Notes: generated from the letters alone by a model not told the origin. 64,000 nucleotides of DNA from Rhodocyclales bacterium (GCA_028292505.1 JAQGMF010000053.1:50466-114465); one strand, 5' to 3'; positions 27,851 through 38,958 are shown, counted from the stretch's first letter. Translations and numbers: made by a program.

Positions 27851-27921
27851 GTAGGGCGGAGTGCCAACTCCGCCGTTTCTTTCTGCGCGGACGAGACGGC
27901 GGAGTTGGCACTCCGCCCTAC
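27851..27921. repeat. REP pair, right of the RAYT gene
   Basis: GTAGGGCGGAGTGCCAACTC with the mirrored copy GAGTTGGCACTCCGCCCTAC, 71 bases overall, beginning one base after the transposase stop. The arms match those of the left pair. Confidence 0.88.
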
Positions 27922-27979
27922 ATCAATACTTGCTCATCGGCAAGCACGAAGCATGTTTCCGTCATATTCGCTTGCTCGG

Positions 27980-28492
27980 TCAGACAAGCTCCGCCTTGTC
28001 CAGACCGAAAGCCTTGTCGTGCGCGCCGGGCGTAGTGCGAAAGGCGACGTTAAGGCGATTCCAGGCATTGATGCCCATCACGCGGAAGGTCAGCGTCGAC
28101 AGTTCCTTTTCGCTGAATTGTTCGCGCAGCTCGGCATAGAGTTCGTCGGAGACGCCGGTCGGCGCGATCTGTGTGAGGGCTTCGGTCCACGCCAGCGCGG
28201 CGCGTTCCTTCGGCGTGAAGAGCGGCGACTCGCGCCAGATCGCCACGTGGTACAGGCGCAACTCGCGCTCGCCGTGCAGCTTCGCTTCCTTGACGTGCAT
28301 GTCCAGACAAAACGCGCAGCCGTTCAACTGCGAGGCGCGAATGTCTACGAGGTGCGACAGCCCCTGGTCGATGTGACCGCTGCTGCCGATGGATATGCTG
28401 AAGTCCTGAAGCTTGCCGACCAGCTCGGGCGATTGCTGCATGAAGTTCAGGCGGAGTGAGGCGTTGTGAGATGGTGCGTTGCGATTGCTCAT
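27980..28492 (-). CDS. AhpD-like carboxymuconolactone decarboxylase protein
   Basis: 170-residue protein of the CMD/AhpD superfamily with the redox pair CAFC in LNGCAFCLDMHVKEA (about 58-72) and the following conserved helix. CxxC members act as alkylhydroperoxidase-type reductases or peroxidases. It is a convincing target of the adjacent ECF41 sigma factor: its promoter region carries TGTCACA-N16-CGTC (28558-28584), the family consensus, 66 bases upstream of the start, and ECF41 factors are typically encoded beside such proteins. Confidence 0.92.
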   Translation of the reverse strand: MSNRNAPSHNASLRLNFMQQSPELVGKLQDFSISIGSSGHIDQGLSHLVDIRASQLNGCAFCLDMHVKEAKLHGERELRLYHVAIWRESPLFTPKERAALAWTEALTQIAPTGVSDELYAELREQFSEKELSTLTFRVMGINAWNRLNVAFRTTPGAHDKAFGLDKAELV

Positions 28493-28557
28493 GATCGTTC
28501 TCTTTCTTGTGGGTTAAGGGTGGTGGGTCGATACATCGTTTGTGATCACACCCTCAA

Positions 28558-28584
28558 GACGATCTGGCTACGTGTCGTGTGACA
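28558..28584 (-). promoter_or_regulatory. ECF41-type promoter of the AhpD-like gene
   Basis: Minus strand TGTCACA (28584-28578), a 16-base spacer and CGTC (28561-28558). This is exactly the published ECF41 consensus, and the same element precedes the sigma gene. Confidence 0.88.
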
Positions 28585-28614
28585 TCGCGACAGAAAAATT
28601 TTATCGCATACTCC

Positions 28615-29562
28615 TTAATTGTTTGTCATTTTGACGGCGGTGCTGCGCTGGCCGAGCGTCGCCAACACGCCCTGCAGCTTGTCGGGATTGCGTTGAATGT
28701 AGAGCGCACCGATGCGGCCCGGCTTGGTGGCCGACGGCGCCAGTGCAATGGTCTGCACCAGTTGGCCGGTCGTGTCATCGAAGACCAGCCAGCCCGGCAA
28801 GCCGTTGATGCGCGTCGGCTGCCAGCGCCAAGCAAGGCTGGTCGGCAGCTTGGCGAAACCGATGACGGCCTTGGCAATCTGGCCGCCGCCGTGCAAAGGA
28901 CGCGATACCGCGCTGACCTTGCCGCCGCCATCGGCCAGCATGACGGCGTCATCAGCCAGCACCTTGGCCAGCGCATCCACGTCGAAATTGTGTACCGCCT
29001 CGCTGAAGGCACGGAACAGCCGCTCGCGTTCCTCTTCCTCCACCTCGCGGCGTGCGTAGTCGACCTTCACATTGTTGCGCGCGCGGCTCGCCAACTGACG
29101 GCACGCGGCCGGGCTGCGTTCCAGGCGTCGGCCGATCTCATCGAAGTCCACGTCGAACACCTCGTGCAGCAGGAAGGCAGCACGCTCAAGCGGTGACAAA
29201 CGCTCCAGCGCAAGCATGAAAGCGATGGACACATCCTGCGCAAACTCGGCCTGCACCGCCGGGTCGGGCCACCAGCCAGCGTCCTCATCAAGCAAAGGTT
29301 CGGGTAGCCAGACGCCGACATACTGCTCGCGTTTCGCAGCGGCCGAACCCAGTTTGTCCAGACACAGATTCGTTACCAGACGCGACAGAAAAGCGCCGGC
29401 ATGCTGGACGGTGTTTTCGTCCACCTGCGCCCAGCGCAGCCACGCCTCCTGCACGATGTCCTCGGCCTCGGCGCGCGAGCCGAGCATGCGGTAGGCCAGC
29501 ACGCGCAGGCTACGTGCGTGCTCACGGTCATACCGCAAGGCGCGTTCGGTAGGTGTTGTCAT
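28615..29562 (-). CDS. ECF41-family RNA polymerase sigma factor
   Basis: 315-residue sigma factor. Region 2 is at about 15-80 (VLAYRMLGSRAEAEDIVQEAW) and region 4 at about 115-165, followed by a C-terminal SnoaL-like domain of about 140 residues. All three ECF41 hallmarks are present: WLPEP (85-89), DGGGK (211-215) and NPDKL (292-296). ECF41 factors lack a separate anti-sigma factor; the SnoaL-like extension both inhibits and is needed for activity. It sits next to the CMD/AhpD-like gene it should transcribe, and carries the same promoter upstream of itself, implying autoregulation. The ribosome binding site is weak. Confidence 0.96.
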   Translation of the reverse strand: MTTPTERALRYDREHARSLRVLAYRMLGSRAEAEDIVQEAWLRWAQVDENTVQHAGAFLSRLVTNLCLDKLGSAAAKREQYVGVWLPEPLLDEDAGWWPDPAVQAEFAQDVSIAFMLALERLSPLERAAFLLHEVFDVDFDEIGRRLERSPAACRQLASRARNNVKVDYARREVEEEERERLFRAFSEAVHNFDVDALAKVLADDAVMLADGGGKVSAVSRPLHGGGQIAKAVIGFAKLPTSLAWRWQPTRINGLPGWLVFDDTTGQLVQTIALAPSATKPGRIGALYIQRNPDKLQGVLATLGQRSTAVKMTNN

Positions 29563-29608
29563 GCTGAGTGGGAGGTGTGATTACAAAAAGTGGATCAAGT
29601 GCTTTGTA

Positions 29609-29635
29609 GACGGAATAGCCCAACCGCTTGTGACA
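29609..29635 (-). promoter_or_regulatory. ECF41-type promoter of the sigma gene
   Basis: Minus strand TGTCACA (29635-29629), exactly 16 bases, CGTC (29612-29609), 47 bases before the sigma factor start. It is identical in motif and spacing to 28558-28584. Confidence 0.85.
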
Positions 29636-30179
29636 TGCGATGTGCAAGGGCAAAAAAGGACTTACATAGTTGATTGACTTGCTAAGCCCCAATTTTCGTC
29701 ATTCCCGCAAAAGCGGGAATCCACTTTACGTGAGGCCTGTGCTACCGAGTAGATTCCCGCCTCGCAAGTGGGCATTGGCATGTCGAAGCACAACAAATTC
29801 AAGTCTTGCATCGTCGCCAAGTGCGTTTGTTTTGGCGTGTTTAGTGTGGCGATGCTGCTTGAATGTGAGGTCTGTCACGCTCCATGCATCAAGGTATTCC
29901 CGCATGCACGTCAAACAGAGGCTGACGGACTTCTTGGCTTTTGCCTCGCAGCGTGTGGCTACTCAAGTCGCGCAAAGCCTGTAAGGGCGCGCCTCGATAC
30001 ATTAGGACACAAAGATTATCTACATTGAAATTGACGAAAATATCAATTTTGTTGATTTTGTAGGATTTAGTCCTACTCAAAACATGGAGTTCCTACACGT
30101 TCCGAACTTTGTGCTCCTCACGTCTAATCCGTTCCACGCAGTCGGCGAACACTGCTCCTAAGACAACAAAGGAATAGAC
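29636..30179. other. Intergenic region with repeat debris
   Basis: About 540 bases between the ECF41 gene and the lyase gene. It contains a degenerate GTCATTCCCGC element (next entry) and an AT-rich stretch at 30000-30130 likely to hold the lyase promoter. A short open frame of 86 codons (29768-30028) lacks family features and is not called. Confidence 0.4.
29698..29761. repeat. Degenerate GTCATTCCCGC element
   Basis: The left arm CGTCATTCCCGCAAAAGCGG at 29698 is nearly canonical. The right arm survives only as AGATTCCCGCCTCGC near 29751, so this copy is decayed compared with those at 38680 and 52453. Confidence 0.65.
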
Positions 30180-30938
30180 ATGGGATACTCAGAGACAAAC
30201 ATCAAGCGTTTTGCCAAGACAGCGTTGGTTGCTGCCATTGCGCTGGCGTCAGCTTCCGCCTTCGCGCTCAGCACCAGCGCGCCGCCCGGAACCAATTTCA
30301 GCCTTAGCGGATTCACGCTCCAGTTGCCGACAGGCTCTTCGGGGAATGTCGATACCGAGACAGGTGCCCAGCTTGCAGCCGGTTTCACCAAGTCACCCTG
30401 GTTCTACACAGACACCACTGACGGCGCGATGGTCATGGGCGATCCATCAACCGGTTGGACCACCTCGGGCTCGCTGCACCCCCGCACAGAGCTTCGTGAA
30501 AATGCCGAATGGGCCACCAGCGGCACAAATATTCTAGATGCAACGGTGACGGTGACGAAAGTCCCGAGTCACACGACCATCGGCCAGATTTTCCAAGGTG
30601 GTAGCGCACCCAGCAAGCCGCTCTGTGAATTGCAAGTCACCTCCGCCGGCGTTCTTCAGCTTTTGCTTGAAAGTACCAATCAAGGTGGGAGTTCAACCAC
30701 GACGACGATCGCCTCGGTGTCGTTGGGAACGAAGTTCACGTATCAGATGAAATTGTCTGGCACGACGATTAGCGTGAAGATCAACAGCACGACGAAGACC
30801 TTTACGCTGCCCTCGAGCTTTGTCGGAGAAAGCTTCTACTTCAAGGCTGGCGACTATGATCAATCCGCCGTCTCAGGCACGCCTAAAACAACTGCCTCTA
30901 CGGTCGTTAAATTTTATGTTTTGAAAATCACTCACTAA
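30180..30938 (+). CDS. Secreted polysaccharide lyase family 7-like protein
   Basis: 252-residue protein with a signal peptide (about 1-29, ending ASASAFA) and an alginate-lyase-2 / PL7 jelly roll. The family motifs appear in order: PRTELRE at 101-107, GQIFQG at 135-140 and YFKAGDYDQ at 220-228. PL7 enzymes cleave alginate by beta-elimination using Arg, Gln, His and Tyr from these three motifs. Here the usual QIH/QVH is QIF, so the catalytic His is Phe, while Arg, Gln and Tyr remain. It could be an enzyme of altered mechanism or substrate, or a binding protein. It is monocistronic with its own terminator. No alginate-uptake genes lie nearby. Confidence 0.85.
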   Translation: MGYSETNIKRFAKTALVAAIALASASAFALSTSAPPGTNFSLSGFTLQLPTGSSGNVDTETGAQLAAGFTKSPWFYTDTTDGAMVMGDPSTGWTTSGSLHPRTELRENAEWATSGTNILDATVTVTKVPSHTTIGQIFQGGSAPSKPLCELQVTSAGVLQLLLESTNQGGSSTTTTIASVSLGTKFTYQMKLSGTTISVKINSTTKTFTLPSSFVGESFYFKAGDYDQSAVSGTPKTTASTVVKFYVLKITH

Positions 30939-30964
30939 TCAGACTCAGTGATTGTTTTGTACCG

Positions 30965-30995
30965 AAGCCCTTGCATGAAAATGCAGGGGCTTTTT
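30965..30995 (+). terminator. Terminator after the lyase gene
   Basis: Stem AAGCCC-TTGCAT / ATGCA-GGGGCTT with a GAAA tetraloop followed by five T. Confidence 0.8.
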
Positions 30996-31031
30996 GCATC
31001 TGGCCTTTTGCATCTGGCTTTCTGCATCTGC
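30990..31031 (+). repeat. Short tandem repeat (TTTTGCATCTGGC)3
   Basis: Three near-identical 13-14 base units, each containing TGCATCTG, begin in the terminator's T run. No function evident. Confidence 0.6.
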
Positions 31032-31282
31032 GAAATAAATTATTTGGTCAATGCCACCGAGCAGCGCCGAAATGGTGACGTTAAAAACAATTTGCTAACG
31101 CCACCGATAGCGTCCGATTCGGAGATGCTATGGCCCATCCTTTGTGACATCCGCTACCCGAAACTATGCTTAGCCATGCCTGGATAGCGCAGCTTCTTGT
31201 TTTGTCGAAGTAGCTACAAAATCGCAGAATCCGTGCAGCCCCAACAGCTTGCCGGCCTTGCAGCCGATGACAGGAGCCCACA

Positions 31283-31933
31283 ATGACTATCACCATTACC
31301 GCCTTTGAACGATCGCCTGACGGAGGCAAAGGACTGGCGCGCGATACGCGCGTTCGCTGGGCGCTGGAAGAAGTGGGCCAGCCCTATGACGTTCGCCTTG
31401 TCTCGTTCCGTGCGATGAAGGAACCCGCGCATCTGGCGCTTCATCCTTTCGGCCAGATTCCGACCTATGAGGAAGGCGATCTTGTCTTGTTCGAGACCGG
31501 ATCAATCGTCTTCCATATAGCCGAGCGTCATGTGGGCCTGCTGCCGAACGATATCAATGCGCGAGCACGCGCGATCACCTGGATGTTTGCCGCGCTCAGT
31601 ACCGTGGAGCCGCCGATCCTTGAACTCGGAAGCGCCAGGATTCAGGAGGGAGACAAGCCTTGGACCAAGGAGCGCTTGCCGCTGATACAGGATCGCGTCC
31701 GCGCCCCGCTGGGCAAACTGTCTCATCGTCTCGGTGATGACGAGTGGCTCGACGGTGCATTCAGCGCGGGCGACCTGATGATGGTGTCGGTACTCCTGAG
31801 GCTGAGGTCATCTGGCATGCTGGACGAATATCCGAACCTGGCCACATACGTCGCGCGTGGCGAAGCGCGGCCCGCCTACAAGCGGGCTTTCGCCGCGCAA
31901 TTGGCGATCAATAGCAAGCCACCAACTGGCTGA
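31283..31933 (+). CDS. Glutathione S-transferase family protein
   Basis: 216-residue protein with a GST layout. The N-terminal thioredoxin-like domain (about 1-85, GLARDTRVRWALEEVGQPYDV; HPFGQIPTYEEGDLVLFETGSIVFHI with the cis-Pro and the ETGSI glutathione motif) is followed by a helical C-terminal domain (about 95-205) with the FSAGDLMMVSVL N-cap region. The catalytic residue is not a Cys at position 10, so it is not beta class. ACAGGAGCCCACA precedes the ATG. It stands alone between a terminator and a REP pair; substrate unknown. Confidence 0.9.
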   Translation: MTITITAFERSPDGGKGLARDTRVRWALEEVGQPYDVRLVSFRAMKEPAHLALHPFGQIPTYEEGDLVLFETGSIVFHIAERHVGLLPNDINARARAITWMFAALSTVEPPILELGSARIQEGDKPWTKERLPLIQDRVRAPLGKLSHRLGDDEWLDGAFSAGDLMMVSVLLRLRSSGMLDEYPNLATYVARGEARPAYKRAFAAQLAINSKPPTG

Positions 31934-32012
31934 TGGATTTCCTCTGGCATCTGGATTCCGGCTTTCGCTCACTGCTGTCCGTCATAAATACAGTGGGCTA
32001 TCCCGAGCGGGA

Positions 32013-32077
32013 GTAGGGCGGAGTGAAACTCCGCCGAATGAGGTCAAAACATGCGGCGCAGTTTCACTGCGCCCTAC
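32013..32077. repeat. REP pair, GTAGGG family
   Basis: GTAGGGCGGAGTGAAACTCC and GGCGCAGTTTCACTGC...CCCTAC form an imperfect long hairpin. The rest of the 300-base spacer (31934-32235) shows nothing else recognisable. Confidence 0.78.
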
Positions 32078-32235
32078 GCCGGTCATCGAGTCTTGTTCCG
32101 TTGAAAGTGCCATCCAGCTTTGTCATTGCTGGTCTTGTGGTTCGGCCCTGAAATTATTACGGACAACAGTGGGCCTTCGCCGGGATGACGATGATTTCTT
32201 CAGAGATCATCAACAGCCTCCAAGACAAGCCTCTC

Positions 32236-32685
32236 TCAAGCACCCGTAATCTGTCGATACGTAGCAGCCTGTCCGATGCGTATTCCATCGGCATCGACGA
32301 GATTCCACACCGTCACATCCTCGATCCAGAAGCGCGTCCCGTCCTTCGCGATGCGCAAGCCGCGATAGCCGGTTGCAAACCCATCGCGGCTCACGCGTTG
32401 TAGTAATGCATCGCGTTCTTCACGGTTGGGCGCTTCGGCAGAGAGGCGCGAAGGCAGACCGATGAACTCGTCGGCGCTGTAGCCAAAGCAGCGCAGCGTG
32501 GCCGCATTGGCATAAACGAAGCGCGGGTCCGTGCTGGCGTCGTGCGCCAGCACGCAGAAATCCGCTCCTTCATCGAGCCAGCGTGCTGCCGCTTCGGGGC
32601 TGAGGTTTGCAGGTGCCAGCGCGACGCCAAGCAATCGCTCATGCGAGCTCAGTATCTCGCTCGCCCAATCAGCTTTCGTGCGCAT
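32236..32685 (-). CDS. MEKHLA domain (PAS-like) protein
   Basis: 149-residue single-domain protein matching the bacterial MEKHLA family, a PAS-like sensor fold: FVYANAATLRCFGYSADEFI, then LPSRLSAEAPNREERDALL, YRGLRIAKDGTRFWIEDVTVWNL and GIRIGQAATY. No output domain is attached. It probably binds a small ligand or acts as a regulatory partner; no function is established. Cytoplasmic. It is followed on the same strand, further upstream, by a DUF5710 gene 21 bases away, so they may share a transcript. Confidence 0.85.
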   Translation of the reverse strand: MRTKADWASEILSSHERLLGVALAPANLSPEAAARWLDEGADFCVLAHDASTDPRFVYANAATLRCFGYSADEFIGLPSRLSAEAPNREERDALLQRVSRDGFATGYRGLRIAKDGTRFWIEDVTVWNLVDADGIRIGQAATYRQITGA

Positions 32686-32706
32686 GCATTCGCCTCTGCA
32701 GCGCGT

Positions 32707-33024
32707 TCAGGCCGACAAAGCCGTGGCGCGGCATTTGTCGCACACATCCCAAGGCAGGCAAGCGCAGACGCGCGGCAACTCGACATATTTGCTGCCGACA
32801 ATCACGATGCCCTCGCTGGAAAGCGCTTTCGGTTTTGCAGGCGCGCGTGCTGGCGCTGCGGGGGAGGGCGCCGATCCATCGCGCGGCGTCGGGCTCCACT
32901 TGGAGAACAGCGTCATATCCGCTTTGTCCTCCACGTACCAAAGCTTGCTCGCCGCATCCCAGCGCGCGCCCAGCTGCTTCGCAGCGTCTTTCTCTGCGAA
33001 GGGGACTTTCAGGTTGAATCTCAT
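32707..33024 (-). CDS. DUF5710-domain protein
   Basis: 105-residue protein. The N-terminal DUF5710 motif (LKVPFAEKDAAKQLGARWDA, then KLWYV, residues about 5-32) is also found attached to topoisomerases, primases and plasmid proteins as a probable nucleic-acid binding module. A Pro/Ala linker follows, and a C-terminal Cys cluster (CACLPWDVCDKC) could bind zinc. No enzymatic domain. It immediately precedes, on the same strand, the MEKHLA gene, and is divergent from the large NTPase gene at 33229. Confidence 0.82.
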   Translation of the reverse strand: MRFNLKVPFAEKDAAKQLGARWDAASKLWYVEDKADMTLFSKWSPTPRDGSAPSPAAPARAPAKPKALSSEGIVIVGSKYVELPRVCACLPWDVCDKCRATALSA

Positions 33025-33228
33025 GATGTGGTCGGATGAAACGGGGAGGGCGGGATCATAACAACAGAGGCGAACTTTTATGCCCTTGGGTCTCGCCTTT
33101 GCAGGATGACATGCTTAACTGAATGGACTGGCTGCGTGCAGACATTTTGCGGAGTGGGCACGATAGTCGACGCGGCGTATGATGTATGCAATTAGCACAA
33201 CTGCTCGACCTATTTCGAAAGATACGAC

Positions 33229-35556
33229 ATGTATGTGACGAACGCTTTTTTTGCATATCCGGCGGCGCCTGACTCTATCGGTCAAACCATAGAAATAGCG
33301 GCGACTAACGTTCGTACGCGTTCAAATAATACAATTTTCACTTGGAGGCATCTTGATATTTGTGGGCACTATATTGCAGGCCAGGTGCTAAACAAGATAG
33401 AGGAATGCGAACTATTAATTGCTGACATTACTAAACTAAATTTTAACGTAGTCTATGAAGTCGGATATGCGATAGGGAAGTGTAAACCTATATTAGTAGT
33501 ACGCAATGGCTCTCTAAATGTTGAAGATATATCACTTGGAAATCTGGGTATATTTGATACTCTAGGCTATGAAAGCTATAACAATGCCGATGACTTGACC
33601 CGATTGCTCATGGCTGCACATGATCTTTCGCCAATATCAATTCCCGTTGGTCGAAATTCGAGAGCGCCTATATATACAATAGAGCCACGATTTAAGACGG
33701 ATTTTATTAATCGCACTATATCTAGAGTCAATAAAGCTGGCTTGCATCAGAGAAGATTTGATCCAAACGAGCAATCCCGTTTGGCGGCATTTGATGCGAT
33801 AGAAAATGTGGCGGAATCTTTCGGCGTAGTAGTCCCACTTTTATCGCAAGAAGTACAAGATTCACGCGTTCACAATATTCGAGCAGCTTTCGTTGCAGGA
33901 CTTGCTGACGGAATTGGACAGCTTCGCCTCTTTCTCCAAGAGGGTGATTCTCCTGTTCCAATTGACTATCGCGACATCACCAAAAGCTGTTATCAGCTAG
34001 AACAAATAGACAGATATGTTGCCGATTTCGCGGCAGAAGTAACTGAGTTATTTCAGTCCCCAGTCGAAGCCAAAACAAAAGCTCCCGAAAACCTTCTTCA
34101 ATCTATTAACCTTGGTTCTTCGATAGCCGAAAATGAGCTCCGCGATTTGCCGGGATACTATTTGGAAACAGAAGAGTTTCAGCGTGTTGCTCGTGGTGAA
34201 GCACGAGTAGTTGTTGGGAGAAAAGGGGCAGGTAAGACGGCGTTATTTTATCGAGTGCGTGATCGAGTAGCAAGAAATAGAAACCACGTTGTACTTGACT
34301 TGAAACCCGAAGGTTACCAATTTCGAAAACTAAGAGACTCCGTTCTGTTGCTACTGCAAGAGGGCAGTCAGGAGCATCTTGTAACGGCATTTTGGGAATA
34401 CCTTCTATTGCTTGAGATCTGCAACAAACTGCTGGAAATGGATCGAGAGCGGCATTTGAGAGACCCAGTTTTAAGTGAGCTATACCGTCAAATCGAGGAC
34501 CACTATGGCTCGGATAGGTATATCGCAGAAGGGGATTTTTCAGATCGACTAAACCAAATGGCCATCGAAATCGCTCAGCGATATATGGATACTTTTGGAT
34601 TGCAGGCTGGGAAAAGTCTATCAGAAGGAGACGTCACGAACCTCCTATATCGGCATGACTTGGCAGCGCTGAAAAGCATCCTAAAACAGTATCTGGCACA
34701 TAAAGATGAAGTATGGATGTTGATTGACAATATTGATAAAGGTTGGCCATCTAATGGCATTGAGCCAGCAGATATTTTAATAATTCGAACACTCCTCGAA
34801 GCTACGCGGAAAATTGAACGCGAATTTACTCGTAATGATATAAATGCGCATACCGTAGTTTTCTTGCGAAACGACGTCTACGATTTGTTGGTCGAGCAGA
34901 CTTCCGATAGGGGCAAGGAAACCAGAATTGCAGTAGATTGGTCCGATGGTGACCTGTTAAAGGAATTGATTCGATTACGGCTTGTCAACAGCGGTGTCTC
35001 GGAGCATCTCGATGCTTCCTCGGCATGGCGGACAATTTGCACGCCACTAGTTGGTGGCGAAGAAACCTTCCAATTCTTAATTGATCGATGCCTAATGCGG
35101 CCGCGCGCTCTTATAGATCTAATCAACCACTGCAGAAGTATTGCCGTTAACTTAAGACATGAAAAAATTCAAGAAGAAGACTTTGTCAAAGGTCTTGTTG
35201 CGTTCAGCAATGATTTGGTCACGGATATAAATTTAGAAATACGAGACGTGATGCCCGATGCAGAAGACCTTTTGTACCATTTTATTGGTGGAAAAAAATC
35301 TATATCTCTTAATGAGCTCAATGAACTGCTATTAAGAGAGGGGCGTCCTCCCGAAAGCATTTCTAACCTCCTTCATGTTCTTTATTGGCACGGTGTACTA
35401 GGATTAATCTGGCCAATAGATGGCCATGTCGAGTACGTGTATCAAATCAAACACAACATGAAGCTCTTTGAGGCACACGTAGAAAAGCTTAATACGGCAG
35501 GCGGTGTAATGCTGCAGGTTAATCCGGCCTTCTGGGCTGCTTTGGGTGTGCAATAG
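33229..35556 (+). CDS. NDT/TIR-like sensor fused to P-loop NTPase
   Basis: 775-residue AT-rich gene. Residues 1-140 resemble the nucleoside 2-deoxyribosyltransferase/TIR-like fold, with LLIADITKLNFNVVYEVGYA at 62-81 supplying the ADIT loop and the glutamate at the usual nucleophile position. Residues about 185-255 look like a second, degenerate copy (HNIRAAFVAGLADG). The NTPase has Walker A GRKGAGKT (330-337), Walker B WMLIDNID (496-503), FLRNDVYD (545-552), RPRALIDLINHC (624-635) and a winged-helix-like C-terminus ending NPAFWAALGVQ. Motifs and tail match the broken NTPase at 7166. Such sensor-plus-STAND-like designs are typical of anti-phage or abortive-infection effectors; that role is inferred, not shown. 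No partner gene is adjacent. The ribosome binding site is weak (GAAAGAT). Confidence 0.82.
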   Translation: MYVTNAFFAYPAAPDSIGQTIEIAATNVRTRSNNTIFTWRHLDICGHYIAGQVLNKIEECELLIADITKLNFNVVYEVGYAIGKCKPILVVRNGSLNVEDISLGNLGIFDTLGYESYNNADDLTRLLMAAHDLSPISIPVGRNSRAPIYTIEPRFKTDFINRTISRVNKAGLHQRRFDPNEQSRLAAFDAIENVAESFGVVVPLLSQEVQDSRVHNIRAAFVAGLADGIGQLRLFLQEGDSPVPIDYRDITKSCYQLEQIDRYVADFAAEVTELFQSPVEAKTKAPENLLQSINLGSSIAENELRDLPGYYLETEEFQRVARGEARVVVGRKGAGKTALFYRVRDRVARNRNHVVLDLKPEGYQFRKLRDSVLLLLQEGSQEHLVTAFWEYLLLLEICNKLLEMDRERHLRDPVLSELYRQIEDHYGSDRYIAEGDFSDRLNQMAIEIAQRYMDTFGLQAGKSLSEGDVTNLLYRHDLAALKSILKQYLAHKDEVWMLIDNIDKGWPSNGIEPADILIIRTLLEATRKIEREFTRNDINAHTVVFLRNDVYDLLVEQTSDRGKETRIAVDWSDGDLLKELIRLRLVNSGVSEHLDASSAWRTICTPLVGGEETFQFLIDRCLMRPRALIDLINHCRSIAVNLRHEKIQEEDFVKGLVAFSNDLVTDINLEIRDVMPDAEDLLYHFIGGKKSISLNELNELLLREGRPPESISNLLHVLYWHGVLGLIWPIDGHVEYVYQIKHNMKLFEAHVEKLNTAGGVMLQVNPAFWAALGVQ

Positions 35557-35606
35557 GCGAGTTCGTAGCACTCAATTTGTAATGTTTTCAGGTGCCAATA
35601 TCAGAC

Positions 35607-35636
35607 AAAAGGGCTACGCAATCGCGAGGCCTTTTT
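35607..35636. terminator. Possible terminator between convergent genes
   Basis: AAAAGG ... CCTTTT arms around CGCAATCGCG, ending in five T on the plus strand, between the NTPase and gcvP stops. The inner stem is imperfect. Confidence 0.45.
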
Positions 35637-35651
35637 GTTGCGCAACGTTGA

Positions 35652-38582
<2,931 letters not shown>

Positions 38583-38679
38583 GGTGAATCCGGTATGAAA
38601 TATTTATGCCAATACAATACGTTGGACGTTGGGGTTCGCGATCCAACCCACGCCTTGATACCCGACGAACATCTCAAAT

Positions 38680-38767
38680 CCGTCATTCCCGCGAAAGCGG
38701 GAATCCCCTACTAGGAACCAAGGTCCAGCGAGGTCCACGTGGATTCCCGCTTTCGCGGGAATGACGG
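38680..38767. repeat. MITE-like element with perfect inverted ends
   Basis: 88 bases. CCGTCATTCCCGCGAAAGCG... at the left is mirrored exactly over 27 bases at the right end (...CGCGGGAATGACGG). It sits between gcvP and the small membrane-protein gene, whose stop begins one base past its end. It is the same family as 52453-52541. Confidence 0.88.
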
Positions 38768-38953
38768 TTAGTGTTCGTCTGCGCTATTTGCAGCGCGCTT
38801 GAAACGCACCACTACCGCCAGCAACCAGATGCCGAGCACAAGCGCCGTCAGCCACTTGCCGCGTATCAGCACCAGCACGGTGACGCACATGCCCGCCGCA
38901 ACGAGCACGTAGCGCAGCAGTTCCTGAAGCGGGTCGCGCTCTTTGTGCGACAC
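38768..38953 (-). CDS. Small two-helix membrane protein in gcv operon
   Basis: 61-residue protein starting at GTG 38953, 5 bases after the gcvH stop. It has a charged N-terminus (SHKERDPLQELLRYV), two hydrophobic segments (about 13-29 and 33-47) and a basic C-terminus. No family is recognised; similar short hydrophobic genes between gcvH and gcvP are not part of the classical operon. AAGCGAG is a modest ribosome binding site. The start could instead be a shorter in-frame codon. It is a real gene by position and amino-acid pattern, but its function is unknown. Confidence 0.55.
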   Translation of the reverse strand: MSHKERDPLQELLRYVLVAAGMCVTVLVLIRGKWLTALVLGIWLLAVVVRFKRAANSADEH

Positions 38954-38958
38954 CTCGC

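Noticed and set aside
29768..30028. Open frame of 86 codons between the ECF41 gene and the lyase gene
   Set aside because: No ribosome binding site of note, no family features, composition like spacer, and it overlaps repeat debris.
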